Below are positions 45,662-54,615 of a stretch of 64,000 nucleotides of DNA, one piece after another; the stretch's first letter is position 1; the number at the start of each line of letters is the position of its first letter. The DNA lies in contig CAMAUZ010000002.1 of assembly GCA_945861535.1 (NCBI GenBank), positions 156,500 to 220,499 of the forward strand. The letters are read 5' to 3'. The notes below the pieces were generated by a model. It made no database searches and had not been told where the DNA came from. It worked only from the letters and a program-made list of their open reading frames with translations. The position numbers were made by a program, and so were the translations under genes. Source of the stretch: Akkermansia muciniphila. GTDB lineage: Bacteria > Verrucomicrobiota > Verrucomicrobiia > Limisphaerales > BJHT01.

Positions 45662-46045
45662 CTACCGCCCCTGCCCCAGCCACAACAAAAACGCCGGCAG
45701 TACCACGCCCAGCACGAGCGACAGCCACACCGGCCATTGTTGCCGCAGCGTTTTGAAGGCCAGCACCAGGCCGATCAAAATCATCACCGTCGAGGCGATC
45801 GACATCACCACCACCAGCGCGCGGTATTTCTTCGGCGACGACGGTTTGTCCAATTCGTTTTCGGTCGGGAAAATCTGGTCCGAATGCACGACGCGAAATT
45901 TTTGCAGCAACGTCTCCGCCTCGCTCGGGGACTTGAGGCGGTTCGGATTCAGCGTCTGATACCAGCCGGTGAGGATGTAAAACAGCAGCAGCGGCGCGAA
46001 AAAACAGCCGAGGTAAAGATGCAGGCGACGAAGCAGTTTCATCAT
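45662..46045 (-). CDS. Small membrane protein, PepSY-TM-like
   Basis: The 127-residue protein has two or three hydrophobic segments (CFFAPLLLFYILTGWYQTL; LVVVMSIASTVMILIGLVLA) and begins LLRRLHLYLGCFF, like PepSY-associated membrane proteins. Function is not known. Confidence 0.75.
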   Translation of the reverse strand: MMKLLRRLHLYLGCFFAPLLLFYILTGWYQTLNPNRLKSPSEAETLLQKFRVVHSDQIFPTENELDKPSSPKKYRALVVVMSIASTVMILIGLVLAFKTLRQQWPVWLSLVLGVVLPAFLLWLGQGR

Positions 46046-46088
46046 GGGAAAGGGAGACGCACCGCGAGGACAGCGCCGAGCCGCGCGC

Positions 46089-46793
46089 TCAATCCAGCAC
46101 CGGAATGAAGATCTTCTGCCCGATGCGGATGTTGTTCGGATTCAGGCCGGGATTGGCGGCGAGCACCTGTTTCTGCGTCACCTGCTTTTTGCCGAGCTTT
46201 TTGAACTCAGCGTTGTAGGCGGTCAGGATGGTCGAGAAAAACTCGCCTTTGTTCACCACATGCTCGACGCCTTTCTCGAGCTTGGGAGCCGGCTCGGTCA
46301 CCTTGATTTCCGGGGGCTTGGGCTTGGTCGCGGGCGTTCCGACGGAGGGCGGCTTGCGCTCGGTGATGGCCCCCACATGTGGCGGCGTATGCGGCGCGGG
46401 GGCGGGAGCAGGCGCGGCCGCAAGCGTTTTGGCCAGCTTGGCGATCTCGCCGAGAATCAGCTCCCGGTCCGCCGTGCGCGCCTTTTCGAGCGCCGCGATC
46501 TTCTCGTCGAGCTTCTTGAAATCCGCGGTCGTGGCGCACTTCCCGACGGCCTCGGCGGTGTCATCGCGCAGCACCTTCATGTCCTCGATCAGCGCCAGCA
46601 TGCGCTTCTGCTGAGCGGACTGCGCGGCCACCACATCCTCGATGATCGCCTTCAATCGCAAGGCCCGCTCCTGCGCCTCCTGCCGGTCCGCCGCCTCGGC
46701 CGCAGCCCGGGCGGGATCGGACTGCGCGGCCAGTCGGGGGGAAAGCTGGCTGAGGAAAAACGTCACCAGCCAGAGGAAAATCAAACGCTTCAT
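46089..46793 (-). CDS. Exported LysM-domain protein
   Basis: The 234-residue protein has a signal peptide, a long coiled coil (residues 25-125), a Pro-rich linker and a C-terminal LysM-type domain with VVNKGEFFSTILTAYNAEF and LAANPGLNPNNIRIGQKIFI. LysM binds peptidoglycan. The ATG at 46793 gives a proper signal peptide. Confidence 0.85.
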   Translation of the reverse strand: MKRLIFLWLVTFFLSQLSPRLAAQSDPARAAAEAADRQEAQERALRLKAIIEDVVAAQSAQQKRMLALIEDMKVLRDDTAEAVGKCATTADFKKLDEKIAALEKARTADRELILGEIAKLAKTLAAAPAPAPAPHTPPHVGAITERKPPSVGTPATKPKPPEIKVTEPAPKLEKGVEHVVNKGEFFSTILTAYNAEFKKLGKKQVTQKQVLAANPGLNPNNIRIGQKIFIPVLD

Positions 46794-46853
46794 CGGCGGA
46801 AAATAGGAGTCGTGATTTTTTCCGGCAAGCGGCAAATGCCCGCGCCGCGCCTG

Positions 46854-47043
46854 CGGAGCGCGGCTGTCTCGGCCGCAGCAACGTCCGGACGCACTGGCGT
46901 TCCGAATCACCCGCGCCTCACCGCGCTCCTCCTTGCTGCGCCCTCCCATGGGCGCAGCGACGTGGCGGGCGGTAAGGTTCAGATTAATTCTCGCGCCCTC
47001 GCCCAAGCGGACGTCGCTGCAGCCGAGGACGGACGCACTCCGG
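46854..47043. repeat. Inverted repeat, family E
   Basis: Left GGAGCGCGGCTGTCTCGGCC and right ...CCGAGGACGGACGCACTCC pair over about 34 bp with some mismatches. An inner hairpin GCTGCGCCC...GGGCGCAGC lies in the spacer. Confidence 0.75.
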
Positions 47044-47171
47044 GGCCGCAGCGTGCCGATCACACCTGCCCAATGCTTTCCCACGTCGGTGTCCCGACCG
47101 GAGAACAACTGCTCGCGGGCGCTCACCACCAACTTCGGGAGGTTTGCCCGAGCGCAGTGCCCGGTCCTGGG

Positions 47172-47455
47172 ACAATATTGTGATGTGGCGCACCCTGAGA
47201 CTATCGACCGCGAACTGCATCGCCGACAGACAGTTGAGATCGGTGGTCACCACCAGATTGGCGACATTGCGGCGGACAAACAATTCGCCGGGCAGCAGCC
47301 CGACTATCTCATTGGCGGGCACGCGACTGTCCGATCAGCCGATCCGCCGATAGCTCGGCGATTGCTGGCGGGATAGCTAGAGAAAGAACTCCGGATCCAA
47401 CCGCCGGATGCGCCCGGCCCAGGCCGTGGTTGCTGGCGAACAGATGATTGAGAGT
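47172..47455 (-). pseudogene. Decayed beta-carbonic anhydrase gene
   Basis: On the minus strand the pieces [48 protein letters not shown] and [20 protein letters not shown] line up with a bacterial beta-carbonic anhydrase. A one-base shift lies after NH, TAG replaces an early codon (47368), and TGA replaces the zinc-ligand Cys codon before SDSR (47335-47337). The sequence ends before the HxxC zinc site, so the catalytic core is gone. Confidence 0.85.
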
Positions 47456-47840
47456 TCCCAGAGACTACGGTGTCTGATGGATTATCGGATGACGGCGGTC
47501 GCTATCTCAATTACCCATTCGGGCGGGCGCGACTGTTGCAGCGCTTCTTTTGCTCATAGGTGCGATCCCAGCAGTCCATTCGTCCGCCGCAACCGTGTCC
47601 GCGACGAAACGAACGTGGCGCAGGTGGCCGGTTTCGGCGGGTGCGGGGGCCGGAACTCTCCCAAACCAAGTGTGGCTTGCTGTTGAACCTCGGAGCAGCG
47701 GATAAAACCAAGTAAGCGCGTCTTTGGAAATGCGGGGAGACTTCTCGTCTCGCGATCCAGGCGGCATCTCACCGCCCATAAGACTCGCAGGAATGCCCCG
47801 TCAATCGTCAGGCCAGAAGATTGAACCCCATTCTAAACCG
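47456..47840. other. Intergenic region, likely degraded sequence
   Basis: I find no supportable gene here. It joins a decayed gene to HicAB and includes a phrase GGGGAGACTTCTCGTCTCGC near 47740 with palindromic core GAGACTTCTCGTCTC. Confidence 0.5.
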
Positions 47841-47844
47841 GCTC

Positions 47845-48057
47845 CTATAGCAGTGCTTTGAACTGTTCGATGGACATTCCCGCGTCCCGCACAATGGCGG
47901 CCATGGTGTAGGCGTCCACGGGGTTGTTGCGGGGCACGACCACCTTCAGCGATCCACTGGACATGAAGATGTGCTTCCCCTGTCGATCAATGTGGAACCC
48001 GGCCTTTTCCAGCGCCTTCACTGCCCGCAGATGGTTGACTCCCGGCAGCTTCGGCAT
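47845..48057 (-). CDS. hicA: HicA toxin
   Basis: The 70-residue protein has the HicA double-stranded-RNA-binding-like fold: LRAVKALEKAGFHIDRQGKH then IFMSSG and VPRNNPVDAYTMAAIVRDAG. The conserved His is in GKHIFM. HicA cleaves mRNA. It follows HicB by three bases. Confidence 0.9.
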   Translation of the reverse strand: MPKLPGVNHLRAVKALEKAGFHIDRQGKHIFMSSGSLKVVVPRNNPVDAYTMAAIVRDAGMSIEQFKALL

Positions 48058-48060
48058 GGA

Positions 48061-48267
48061 CTACGCGGTGGTAACTTCCATCTCTCGCACCTCGCAGCGC
48101 AAGGTCGGTTGGCCGTAGAGATCAAGGTAGCCTTGGATGGCGTCGCGAATATTTTCCAATGCCTCCTCCATGTTAGCGCCTTGGGAGTGGCAGCCGGGCA
48201 GTTCCGGGCAACTCACAGACACGCCCTCCGCATGTTCCAACAAGGTGACATGGAAGGTTCGCTTCAT
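48061..48267 (-). CDS. hicB: HicB antitoxin
   Basis: The 68-residue protein starts FHVTLLEHAEGVSVSCPELP then GCHSQGANMEEALENIRDAI, the typical HicB fold. It lies upstream of HicA, the reverse of the classic hicA-hicB order, but common. The usual C-terminal DNA-binding part is short or absent. Confidence 0.9.
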   Translation of the reverse strand: MKRTFHVTLLEHAEGVSVSCPELPGCHSQGANMEEALENIRDAIQGYLDLYGQPTLRCEVREMEVTTA

Positions 48268-48324
48268 GTAAGTCAGGCTAGGTTCGCGGGCGCAAACGTC
48301 AACCGGGTGAAGTCATATAAACTG

Positions 48325-49635
48325 TCAGATGAACTCGTTGATCAAGTTCTCCAGGAACTCCTGCCGGCCGCTCTCGAGCTTCGGATCACCCTTTTTCAGG
48401 ATGTAAGTCTCGAGACTCTTGAAGCTGGCTTTGCCTTCCTCGATTTCTTTCCCGATGCCGCTGTCCCAGGTGCGATAGCGGTTCTTGACGAAGTCGGCGA
48501 GGCGGCCGTCGGCGCGGATGGCGGCGGCGACTTTGAGGCCGCGGGCGAAGGCATCCATGCCGCCGATGTGCGCGTGGAAGAGATCGACCGGCTCGAAGCT
48601 TTCGCGGCGGACCTTGGCATCGAAATTCACGCCGCCCGTGGTCAGGCCGCCGTATTTCATGATGCTCAACATGCACTGCGTGGTGAGATAGATATCCGTC
48701 GGGAACTGATCGGTGTCCCAGCCGAGCATGAGATCGCCCGTGTTGGCATCGATGCTGCCGAGGGAACCGGCGGCACCGGCGACCTCGAGTTCGTGCTGCA
48801 TCGTGTGCCCGGCGAGCGTGGCGTGGTTGGTCTCGAGGTTGAGCTTGAGATGTCCGAGCAGGTCGTATTCGCGGAGGAAATTCAGGCACGCGGCGGCGTC
48901 GGCGTCATACTGGTGCTTGGTGGGTTCTTTGGGCTTGGGTTCGATGTAGAACTGACCTTTGAAACCAATCTCATGCGCGTAATCGACGGCCATGTGGAGG
49001 AACTTGGCGAGGTGCTCGAGTTCGCGGTCCATGTTGGTGTTCCAGAGCGTCGAGTAGCCTTCGCGGCCGCCCCAGAACGTGTAGCCCTCGGCCCCGAGTT
49101 CGTGACTGACTTCGAGCGCCTTCTTCACCTGCGCGGCGGCGTAGGCGAAGACATCGGCGTTGCAGCTCGTGGCCGCGCCGTGCATGTAGCGCGGATGAAC
49201 GAAGAGCTGCGCCGTACCCCAGAGGAGCTTGGTGCCGGTGCGTTTCTGCTCCTGTTTCAGCACCTTCACTACGGCATCGAGATTCTTGTTGGATTCCTTG
49301 AGGGTCGCGCCGTGCGGGGCGACATCGCGGTCGTGGAAGGCGTAATAGGGCGCGCCGAGTTTCTCGACGAACTCGAAGAAGCACCGCGCGCGGTGCTGCG
49401 CCTGCGCCACGGTGCCTTCACCCAATTCCCACGCGCGCTGGGCCGTGCCCCAGCCGAACATGTCCGCGCCCGCGCCGCGCATGGTGTGCCAGTACACCAC
49501 CGAGAAGCGCAGGTGGTCGCGCATGGTCTTGCCCTCGACGACCTCGTCGGCATTGTAGTGCTTGAAGGCCAGCGGGTTCTTGGATTGCGGACCTTCAAAC
49601 TGGATCGTCGGGATTTCTGCAAATGCTGCGCCCAT
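48325..49635 (-). CDS. xylA: Xylose isomerase
   Basis: The 436-residue protein has the catalytic histidine in [12 protein letters not shown], metal-site motifs [16 protein letters not shown] and [16 protein letters not shown], and a final [16 protein letters not shown]. Size and motifs match class II xylose isomerases. It converts D-xylose to D-xylulose with Mg2+ or Mn2+. The ATG at 49635 gives the usual length. No xylulokinase gene is next to it. Confidence 0.96.
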   Translation of the reverse strand: MGAAFAEIPTIQFEGPQSKNPLAFKHYNADEVVEGKTMRDHLRFSVVYWHTMRGAGADMFGWGTAQRAWELGEGTVAQAQHRARCFFEFVEKLGAPYYAFHDRDVAPHGATLKESNKNLDAVVKVLKQEQKRTGTKLLWGTAQLFVHPRYMHGAATSCNADVFAYAAAQVKKALEVSHELGAEGYTFWGGREGYSTLWNTNMDRELEHLAKFLHMAVDYAHEIGFKGQFYIEPKPKEPTKHQYDADAAACLNFLREYDLLGHLKLNLETNHATLAGHTMQHELEVAGAAGSLGSIDANTGDLMLGWDTDQFPTDIYLTTQCMLSIMKYGGLTTGGVNFDAKVRRESFEPVDLFHAHIGGMDAFARGLKVAAAIRADGRLADFVKNRYRTWDSGIGKEIEEGKASFKSLETYILKKGDPKLESGRQEFLENLINEFI

Positions 49636-49738
49636 AAAAATGTTTGGTAAAACTGCGATTGTTGGTTCGTCGTGTGCGGTCGTGTTAACGCGAGCGGCGA
49701 TTGCAATTTCAAACGGGCCGGGAGTCAAGCCTAACGGC

Positions 49739-50920
49739 ATGGGCCAGCGGTGTTTTCACCTGTTCGTGACACTCTTGCTCCTGCTAAGTGCCGTGCCGCC
49801 CGCCCGTGCGCACACCAGTTCCCTCACCCGGATCCACGCGGCCGTCGTCACCAACCGGCTCGAAGTCACCTTCGAGCTAAACCAGGCCGATCTCCTCCAA
49901 GTCGTGCTCAACGCCGGCGCGGACAAAGTTCGTTTCCGCACGCCCGACGAGTTCGCCGAACACACCCGAACGATCGCCCAGCACGTCATCGCCAGCACGC
50001 GTGTGCTGCTTGATGGCCAGCACGCCCCAGCCGCCACCACCGCCGACTGGCCGCCCGAGCGCCCGGAACTGACCACCAAAGACGCTGCCGGCGTGCTCCA
50101 ACCTGCCGTCATCCCGCTCACCCTCAACTTCCCCCTGCCTGCCGCCGCGCGCACCGCGGAACTGAGTTTCCGCCTCTTCGACGTGGGGAATTTCGACGCG
50201 ACTTTCTCGCTTCATTTCTACCGGTCCGCAGACGGCGATGCGCGGCAGTTTCTCCTCGCCCGCGGTCAGACCGCGCGCGTGGAACTGCCCGGCGGGGCGG
50301 CTTCCGCAAGCTCCACCAACCGCGCAAACGAAAACCCATCGGCCCCCGAAACCGTTGCAGAAAATCCCTCCGGCTTTCTTCCGTTCGTCTCCGCCGGCAT
50401 CACGCACATCATCCCGTCGGGCCTCGATCACATCCTGTTTGTGCTCGGCCTGTTTTTCCTCAGCCCGCGGCTAAAGCCCCTGCTGCTCCAAGTGACTGCG
50501 TTCACCATCGCCCACTCGCTCACGCTGGCGCTGTCGGTGTTTGGCATCGTGAAATTATCCCCCGCCGTCGTGGAACCCATCATCGCGCTCTCGATCACCG
50601 TGGTCGCCGTCGAGAATCTCTATGCGCGCGAGGTCAAGTCGTGGCGCTGGGCGGCGGTCTTCGCCTTCGGACTCTTCCACGGCCTCGGGTTCGCCAGCCT
50701 CATTCACGAAGCCGGCCTGCCCGCCGGCCAGCGGCTCCCGGCGCTGCTCGGCTTCAACCTCGGCGTCGAGATCGGCCAGCTCGCGGTGGTCCTCGCCGCG
50801 TTCGCCGCCACCGCGTGGTGTCAGCAACGGCCATGGTATTTTCAACGCGTCACCGTGCCCGTCTCCATCGCCATCGCCGGCACCGGAATAATCTGGACGA
50901 TCCAGCGAATTTTCTTCTGA
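49739..50920 (+). CDS. HupE/UreJ_2-type protein with extracytoplasmic domain
   Basis: The 393-residue protein has a signal peptide, an extracytoplasmic domain of about 180 residues ([19 protein letters not shown]), then seven hydrophobic segments with [19 protein letters not shown] and [12 protein letters not shown]. The H...DH motif is shared with the HupE at 26575. The family may transport nickel or cobalt. No hydrogenase or urease genes are seen. Confidence 0.85.
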   Translation: MGQRCFHLFVTLLLLLSAVPPARAHTSSLTRIHAAVVTNRLEVTFELNQADLLQVVLNAGADKVRFRTPDEFAEHTRTIAQHVIASTRVLLDGQHAPAATTADWPPERPELTTKDAAGVLQPAVIPLTLNFPLPAAARTAELSFRLFDVGNFDATFSLHFYRSADGDARQFLLARGQTARVELPGGAASASSTNRANENPSAPETVAENPSGFLPFVSAGITHIIPSGLDHILFVLGLFFLSPRLKPLLLQVTAFTIAHSLTLALSVFGIVKLSPAVVEPIIALSITVVAVENLYAREVKSWRWAAVFAFGLFHGLGFASLIHEAGLPAGQRLPALLGFNLGVEIGQLAVVLAAFAATAWCQQRPWYFQRVTVPVSIAIAGTGIIWTIQRIFF

Positions 50921-50983
50921 TTCCCGCGAATCGCGCGCCGCATCCCAATCCCAACTCACTCACCCACCCATCCCTTCTCTCCC

Positions 50984-51949
50984 ATGCAACTCCCTCGTCT
51001 CACTCCGCTCCTGATGCTCGGCGCTCTGCTCGCCGGCACCGCCTCAGTTTCCTCCGCCGCACCCGCCGCCCCGGCCGCCACCAACGCCCCGGTCTTCCTC
51101 CCCGCCGAGCCGCTCCCCAAAGCCACCGCCGCCCCGATCATCGACGGCAAACTCGACGACGCCTGCTGGCAAAACGCCAAGACCTACACCGTCGATTTCG
51201 TCCACTCCAGCAAGCCTTCCCGCCGCTCCGAGAGCGCGCCGATGACCGTAAAATATTCTTGGGATGACCACTACCTCTACATCGCCTACGAGACTTTTGA
51301 CCGGAACCTCGTCGCGCTCGGCAAGGATGAAAAACAAGGCCCGCCCACCAACCGCCGCCAGGGCCTCGAAATCTACAAGGAAGGCGTAAAAGTCGATGTC
51401 GCCGAGTTCTTCCTCAGCATGGGCGACATGCGGTTTTTCTGGGAGCTGCACCACAACGCGAACAACCAGTTCAACGATGTCTGGTGCGTCTCGACCGACC
51501 CCGCGTGGCCGGTGAACCGCTCGACCATGACCTTTTACGGCGTGATGTTTCTGCATGAGGAATTCATCCGCGACGAAGGCGCCTACACCCTCGCGACCGG
51601 CGTCCAACTCAAGCCCAAGGCCGACGGCAAGCCCTCCACCATCAACGACGAAACCGACATCGACACCGGCTACACCGCCGAAATCCGCGTCCCCTGGCTC
51701 GGCCTCGGCGTGCCACGCGACCGCATGACCACGCTCACCAAACCCAACCCGGAAAATCCCAAGCAACCCTTCCGCGAGCCGGGTCCGTGGAAAATGGACG
51801 GCTTTGAATTCTGGGCACTCGCCGTGTCCCAGGACGGCGATTTGAAAGACCGCTACCACCGCGCCAGCCCCTACATCAAAGGCAGCTTCTTCCACGAAGA
51901 CGCCCCGTCGTGGCCCCGCTTCCGCTGCGTCGCGCCGGCGGTGAAGTAA
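50984..51949 (+). CDS. Exported CBM9-like carbohydrate-binding protein
   Basis: The 321-residue protein has a Sec signal, an Ala-rich linker and a CBM9-like domain starting IIDGKLDDACWQNAKTYTVD, with YSWDDHYLYIAYETFD. CBM9-like domains bind the ends of sugar chains. It lies beside sugar-processing genes. Confidence 0.85.
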   Translation: MQLPRLTPLLMLGALLAGTASVSSAAPAAPAATNAPVFLPAEPLPKATAAPIIDGKLDDACWQNAKTYTVDFVHSSKPSRRSESAPMTVKYSWDDHYLYIAYETFDRNLVALGKDEKQGPPTNRRQGLEIYKEGVKVDVAEFFLSMGDMRFFWELHHNANNQFNDVWCVSTDPAWPVNRSTMTFYGVMFLHEEFIRDEGAYTLATGVQLKPKADGKPSTINDETDIDTGYTAEIRVPWLGLGVPRDRMTTLTKPNPENPKQPFREPGPWKMDGFEFWALAVSQDGDLKDRYHRASPYIKGSFFHEDAPSWPRFRCVAPAVK

Positions 51950-51978
51950 CCCGGCTTCGCTGGCGGAACACGCCGGTG

Positions 51979-52222
51979 CCGGAGTGCGCCCCTCCCTGTA
52001 GCGCAGACTTCCAAGTCTGCTGTATCGCGGGTTTCCAAACCCGCGAGCGGTCCGGTCGCTCACAACGCTCCAGCTTGTCGCACGCGCCCGAAAATCCGCG
52101 GCCCTGCCGATTTGGAAATCGGCGATACAGCAGGTTTGGAAACCTGCGCTACAGGCAAGCGCTCCGATGCGTTCCAGCCACCAGCCCCGCCACCTTGCTG
52201 CGCCCGAGGACGGGCGCACTCC
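51979..52222. repeat. Family A copy 3 inside a family E element
   Basis: The inner element (51996-52155) has hairpins GCAGACTTCCAAGTCTGC, GCGGGTTTCCAAACCCGC, GCCGATTTGGAAATCGGC and GCAGGTTTGGAAACCTGC. The outer arms CCGGAGTGCGCCCCTCC and GAGGACGGGCGCACTCCGG match family E. Its inner spacer aligns with that of copy 2 in reverse. Confidence 0.85.
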
Positions 52223-52266
52223 GGCGTGCCGTCCTCCGCACGCCGCGTCACTCATTGCCACCACCC

Positions 52267-52905
52267 CTACGGCAGCTCTTCAACCGTAATATTCCGATAC
52301 CACGCCTCGCTCGGCGGGCCGCCATGGATTTGCACCGCGATGACGCCCGACAGCGGGATCGTTTCGTCCGCCTCCGTGTAATCCACCGTCTTGAGATCAT
52401 TCAGAAAAAGCTGAATGCGCCGCCCCTCGCAGCGGATGACATATTGATTCCAATCATCGCGCTTGAGCACCTTGTTCACCGCGACGGTGTCCGACTTCGC
52501 CAGCACCTTGTTGCGGCGCGATTCGTCGTAGAGACAGCCCCACCAGCTCGGATCACCCATGTCCGCCTGATATCCGCTGACCTCGTGATGATTGGGAATC
52601 CGCTTGGTGCGAATCTGCACGCCCGCATTGGCCTTCGGTCCGCCCAGCAGCTTGAACTCCACGCGCAGCACGAAGTTCGTGTAGTCCCGCGTCGTGCAGA
52701 GAAACTCATTGCGCGGCACCGCGGCCTTCAGGCTCCCGCCCACCACGCAGCCATCCGTGATGCGAAACGTTTTGTTCGTGTCGCCAATCCAGCCGGCAAA
52801 CGTCTTGCCGTCGAAGAGCGGCACCGCCTTGCCCGCCTCCGCGGCGTGGAGAACGGAGGTGGTGAACAAGGTCAAAGCCGCGAAGAAACCTGCGTGTTTT
52901 TTCAT
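52267..52905 (-). CDS. Exported DUF1080 protein (3-keto-disaccharide hydrolase-like)
   Basis: The 212-residue protein has a signal peptide and a DUF1080 jelly-roll: LFDGKTFAGWIGDTNKTFRI, EFKLLGGPKANAGVQIRTKR and VIAVQIHGGPPSEAWYRNI. DUF1080 proteins include 3-keto-disaccharide/3-keto-glucoside hydrolases, which work with exported Gfo/Idh/MocA oxidases like those in this window. Confidence 0.9.
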   Translation of the reverse strand: MKKHAGFFAALTLFTTSVLHAAEAGKAVPLFDGKTFAGWIGDTNKTFRITDGCVVGGSLKAAVPRNEFLCTTRDYTNFVLRVEFKLLGGPKANAGVQIRTKRIPNHHEVSGYQADMGDPSWWGCLYDESRRNKVLAKSDTVAVNKVLKRDDWNQYVIRCEGRRIQLFLNDLKTVDYTEADETIPLSGVIAVQIHGGPPSEAWYRNITVEELP

Positions 52906-52969
52906 AATGTGTGAACGGCCTTATAGAATCCGCGCACGCCCCTGTCGAGCGGCGATGGCGACAGCGGCG

Positions 52970-53075
52970 GCGGGCGGACGTCCCTGGCCGCAGCAACGTG
53001 CGCGCGTGCGGACCGGTGGCATCGCCGGGCGTTCCCTCGCGCTCCACCGGCCTGCGCCCGAGGACGGGCGCACTC
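52970..53075. repeat. Inverted repeat, family E
   Basis: GCGGACGTCCCTGGCCGCAG pairs, with mismatches, with CTGCGCCCGAGGACGGGCGC. Weaker than the other family E copies. Confidence 0.6.
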
Positions 53076-53199
53076 CGCTGGGTTGCCCCGCGCGCGCGGC
53101 GGGATTTCGTTGACACCCGGGATGGGGGCCGTTGCTATCGCCAGCCGAATACCGAAACTTCGCCCGTGCGTGTCGCGCGGGTCATCCCAGGACTTGTTT

Positions 53200-54105
53200 A
53201 TGAGCACTCTGCGCCAGTTGTTGAATCGATCCGCCGCCCTTGCCCTCGCCGCCTTCACCGTCGCCACCGCCAGCGCGGTGGAAATCCCCGACGAAAGCCG
53301 TTCCAACGGCATCGCCGTGGGCTGTCAGGCCTACACCTTCAATCGCTTCAGCGTCTTCGAGGCGATCGAGAAGACGGCCGCGGCGGGCGGCAAGGTCATC
53401 GAGTTTTATCCGGGCCAGAAACTCACGCGCGAGGAACCGAACGTGAAGTGGGACCACAACTCGCCGGACCCGATCGTGCAACGCGTCAAGGAGAAGCTCG
53501 CCCAGCACAAGGTCCGTGCCGTCAACTACGGCGTCGTGGGCATTCCCAAGGATGAGGCGGCGGCGCGCAAAATTTTCGAGTTCGCCAAGAAGATGGAGCT
53601 GTACGCGGTGACGACCGAGTCGGTGGACGCCTTGGATACCATCGAAAAAATGGTGAAAGAATATGACATTCGCGTCGGCTTCCACGAGCACGCCAAGCGC
53701 ATGAAGAAAGGTGCGGATGGCAAGCCGGTCGAGGATCCGGGCTACAAGATTTGGAATCCCGAATACGTTCGCGACCTGGTGAAGGATCGCGACGCGCGCA
53801 TCGGGGCGTGCGCGGACACGGGGCACTGGCAGACATCCGGGCTGAAGCCGCTGGACGCCATCAAGATTCTCAAGGGCCGCATCATCAGCCTGCACATGAA
53901 GGACCGGGCGGCGCTCGGGACCGGGCAGCACGATCAGATTTTGGGCACCGGCGTCGGGCAGTGCAAAGAGATCCTCGCCGAACTGAAGGCCCAGGGTTTC
54001 AAGGGCAACATCTCCATCGAGTACGAGTTCAACTGGGACAACTCGGTGCCGGACGTGAAGCAGTGCATCGAGTTTGTCACGGCCAATTATCCCGGCAAAC
54101 CCTGA
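53200..54105 (+). CDS. Exported sugar phosphate isomerase/epimerase-like protein
   Basis: The 301-residue protein has a signal peptide and a TIM barrel with VIEFYPGQKL, VGFHEHAKR, IGACADTGHWQTSG, LHMKDR and ISIEYEFNWD. The metal-site residues are present. Exported members in PVC bacteria often act on oxidised sugars. The ATG at 53200 leaves a normal signal peptide. Confidence 0.87.
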   Translation: MSTLRQLLNRSAALALAAFTVATASAVEIPDESRSNGIAVGCQAYTFNRFSVFEAIEKTAAAGGKVIEFYPGQKLTREEPNVKWDHNSPDPIVQRVKEKLAQHKVRAVNYGVVGIPKDEAAARKIFEFAKKMELYAVTTESVDALDTIEKMVKEYDIRVGFHEHAKRMKKGADGKPVEDPGYKIWNPEYVRDLVKDRDARIGACADTGHWQTSGLKPLDAIKILKGRIISLHMKDRAALGTGQHDQILGTGVGQCKEILAELKAQGFKGNISIEYEFNWDNSVPDVKQCIEFVTANYPGKP

Positions 54106-54615
54106 GCGGTCCGTTCGCTGTCGGCGTGCCGGCTTCCCCCAGGGGGAGGAGTCCGCCGCACGCCGACAGCCGTTGACCTGAGGAGAACCGGGGCGCCGCA
54201 ACGGCGCTGCATGGGGCCAACCTACTCAGTGAGCGGCGCGGTGCCGATGGGATCACGGGACGGGGCAAGGGCGATTTGACAAAGGCGATTTGACAAAGGC
54301 GATTTGGCAAAGGAATGGCGGCAAAGGAATGAAAACAAAAAACTTCCCCGTCCCCATTCCTCTGCCCCCATTTCCTTTGCCAAATCAGTTTTTGGGGACT
54401 GGGGTTCAGATTCAGCCGGCTTCAGATTCAGGTTGGTCACGGCGTGTCCGACCCAGCGCTGTAGCCGTCAACACGGAGAGAACCCACGCGCCGCAACGGC
54501 GCCAGCGTGCTCGGTAGGCGGAGGGGGACGTTGGCACGCCCAGATCCCGCCCCCCGAAGTCCACAAGCCCAGACACCCTGCCAGGTCAGGATGTCTGAGC
54601 CTGCGGCGCGCAGTC
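54106..54615. other. Intergenic region with short repeats
   Basis: Contains an inverted repeat 54118-54170 (GCTGTCGGCGTGCCGG paired with a near-complement), three 14-bp units GCGATTTGACAAAG (54271-54312), and an inverted pair GATTTGGCAAAGGAA / TTCCTTTGCCAAATC (54301, 54372). CGCCGCAACGGCGC occurs near 54190 and CGCCGCAACGGCGCC near 54490. No gene is supported. Confidence 0.7.

Noticed and set aside
46984..47322. A 112-residue intact minus-strand gene starting [14 protein letters not shown]
   Set aside because: It begins in the middle of a carbonic anhydrase, and the upstream sequence continues the family with stops and a frameshift. It is part of a pseudogene followed by unrelated sequence.
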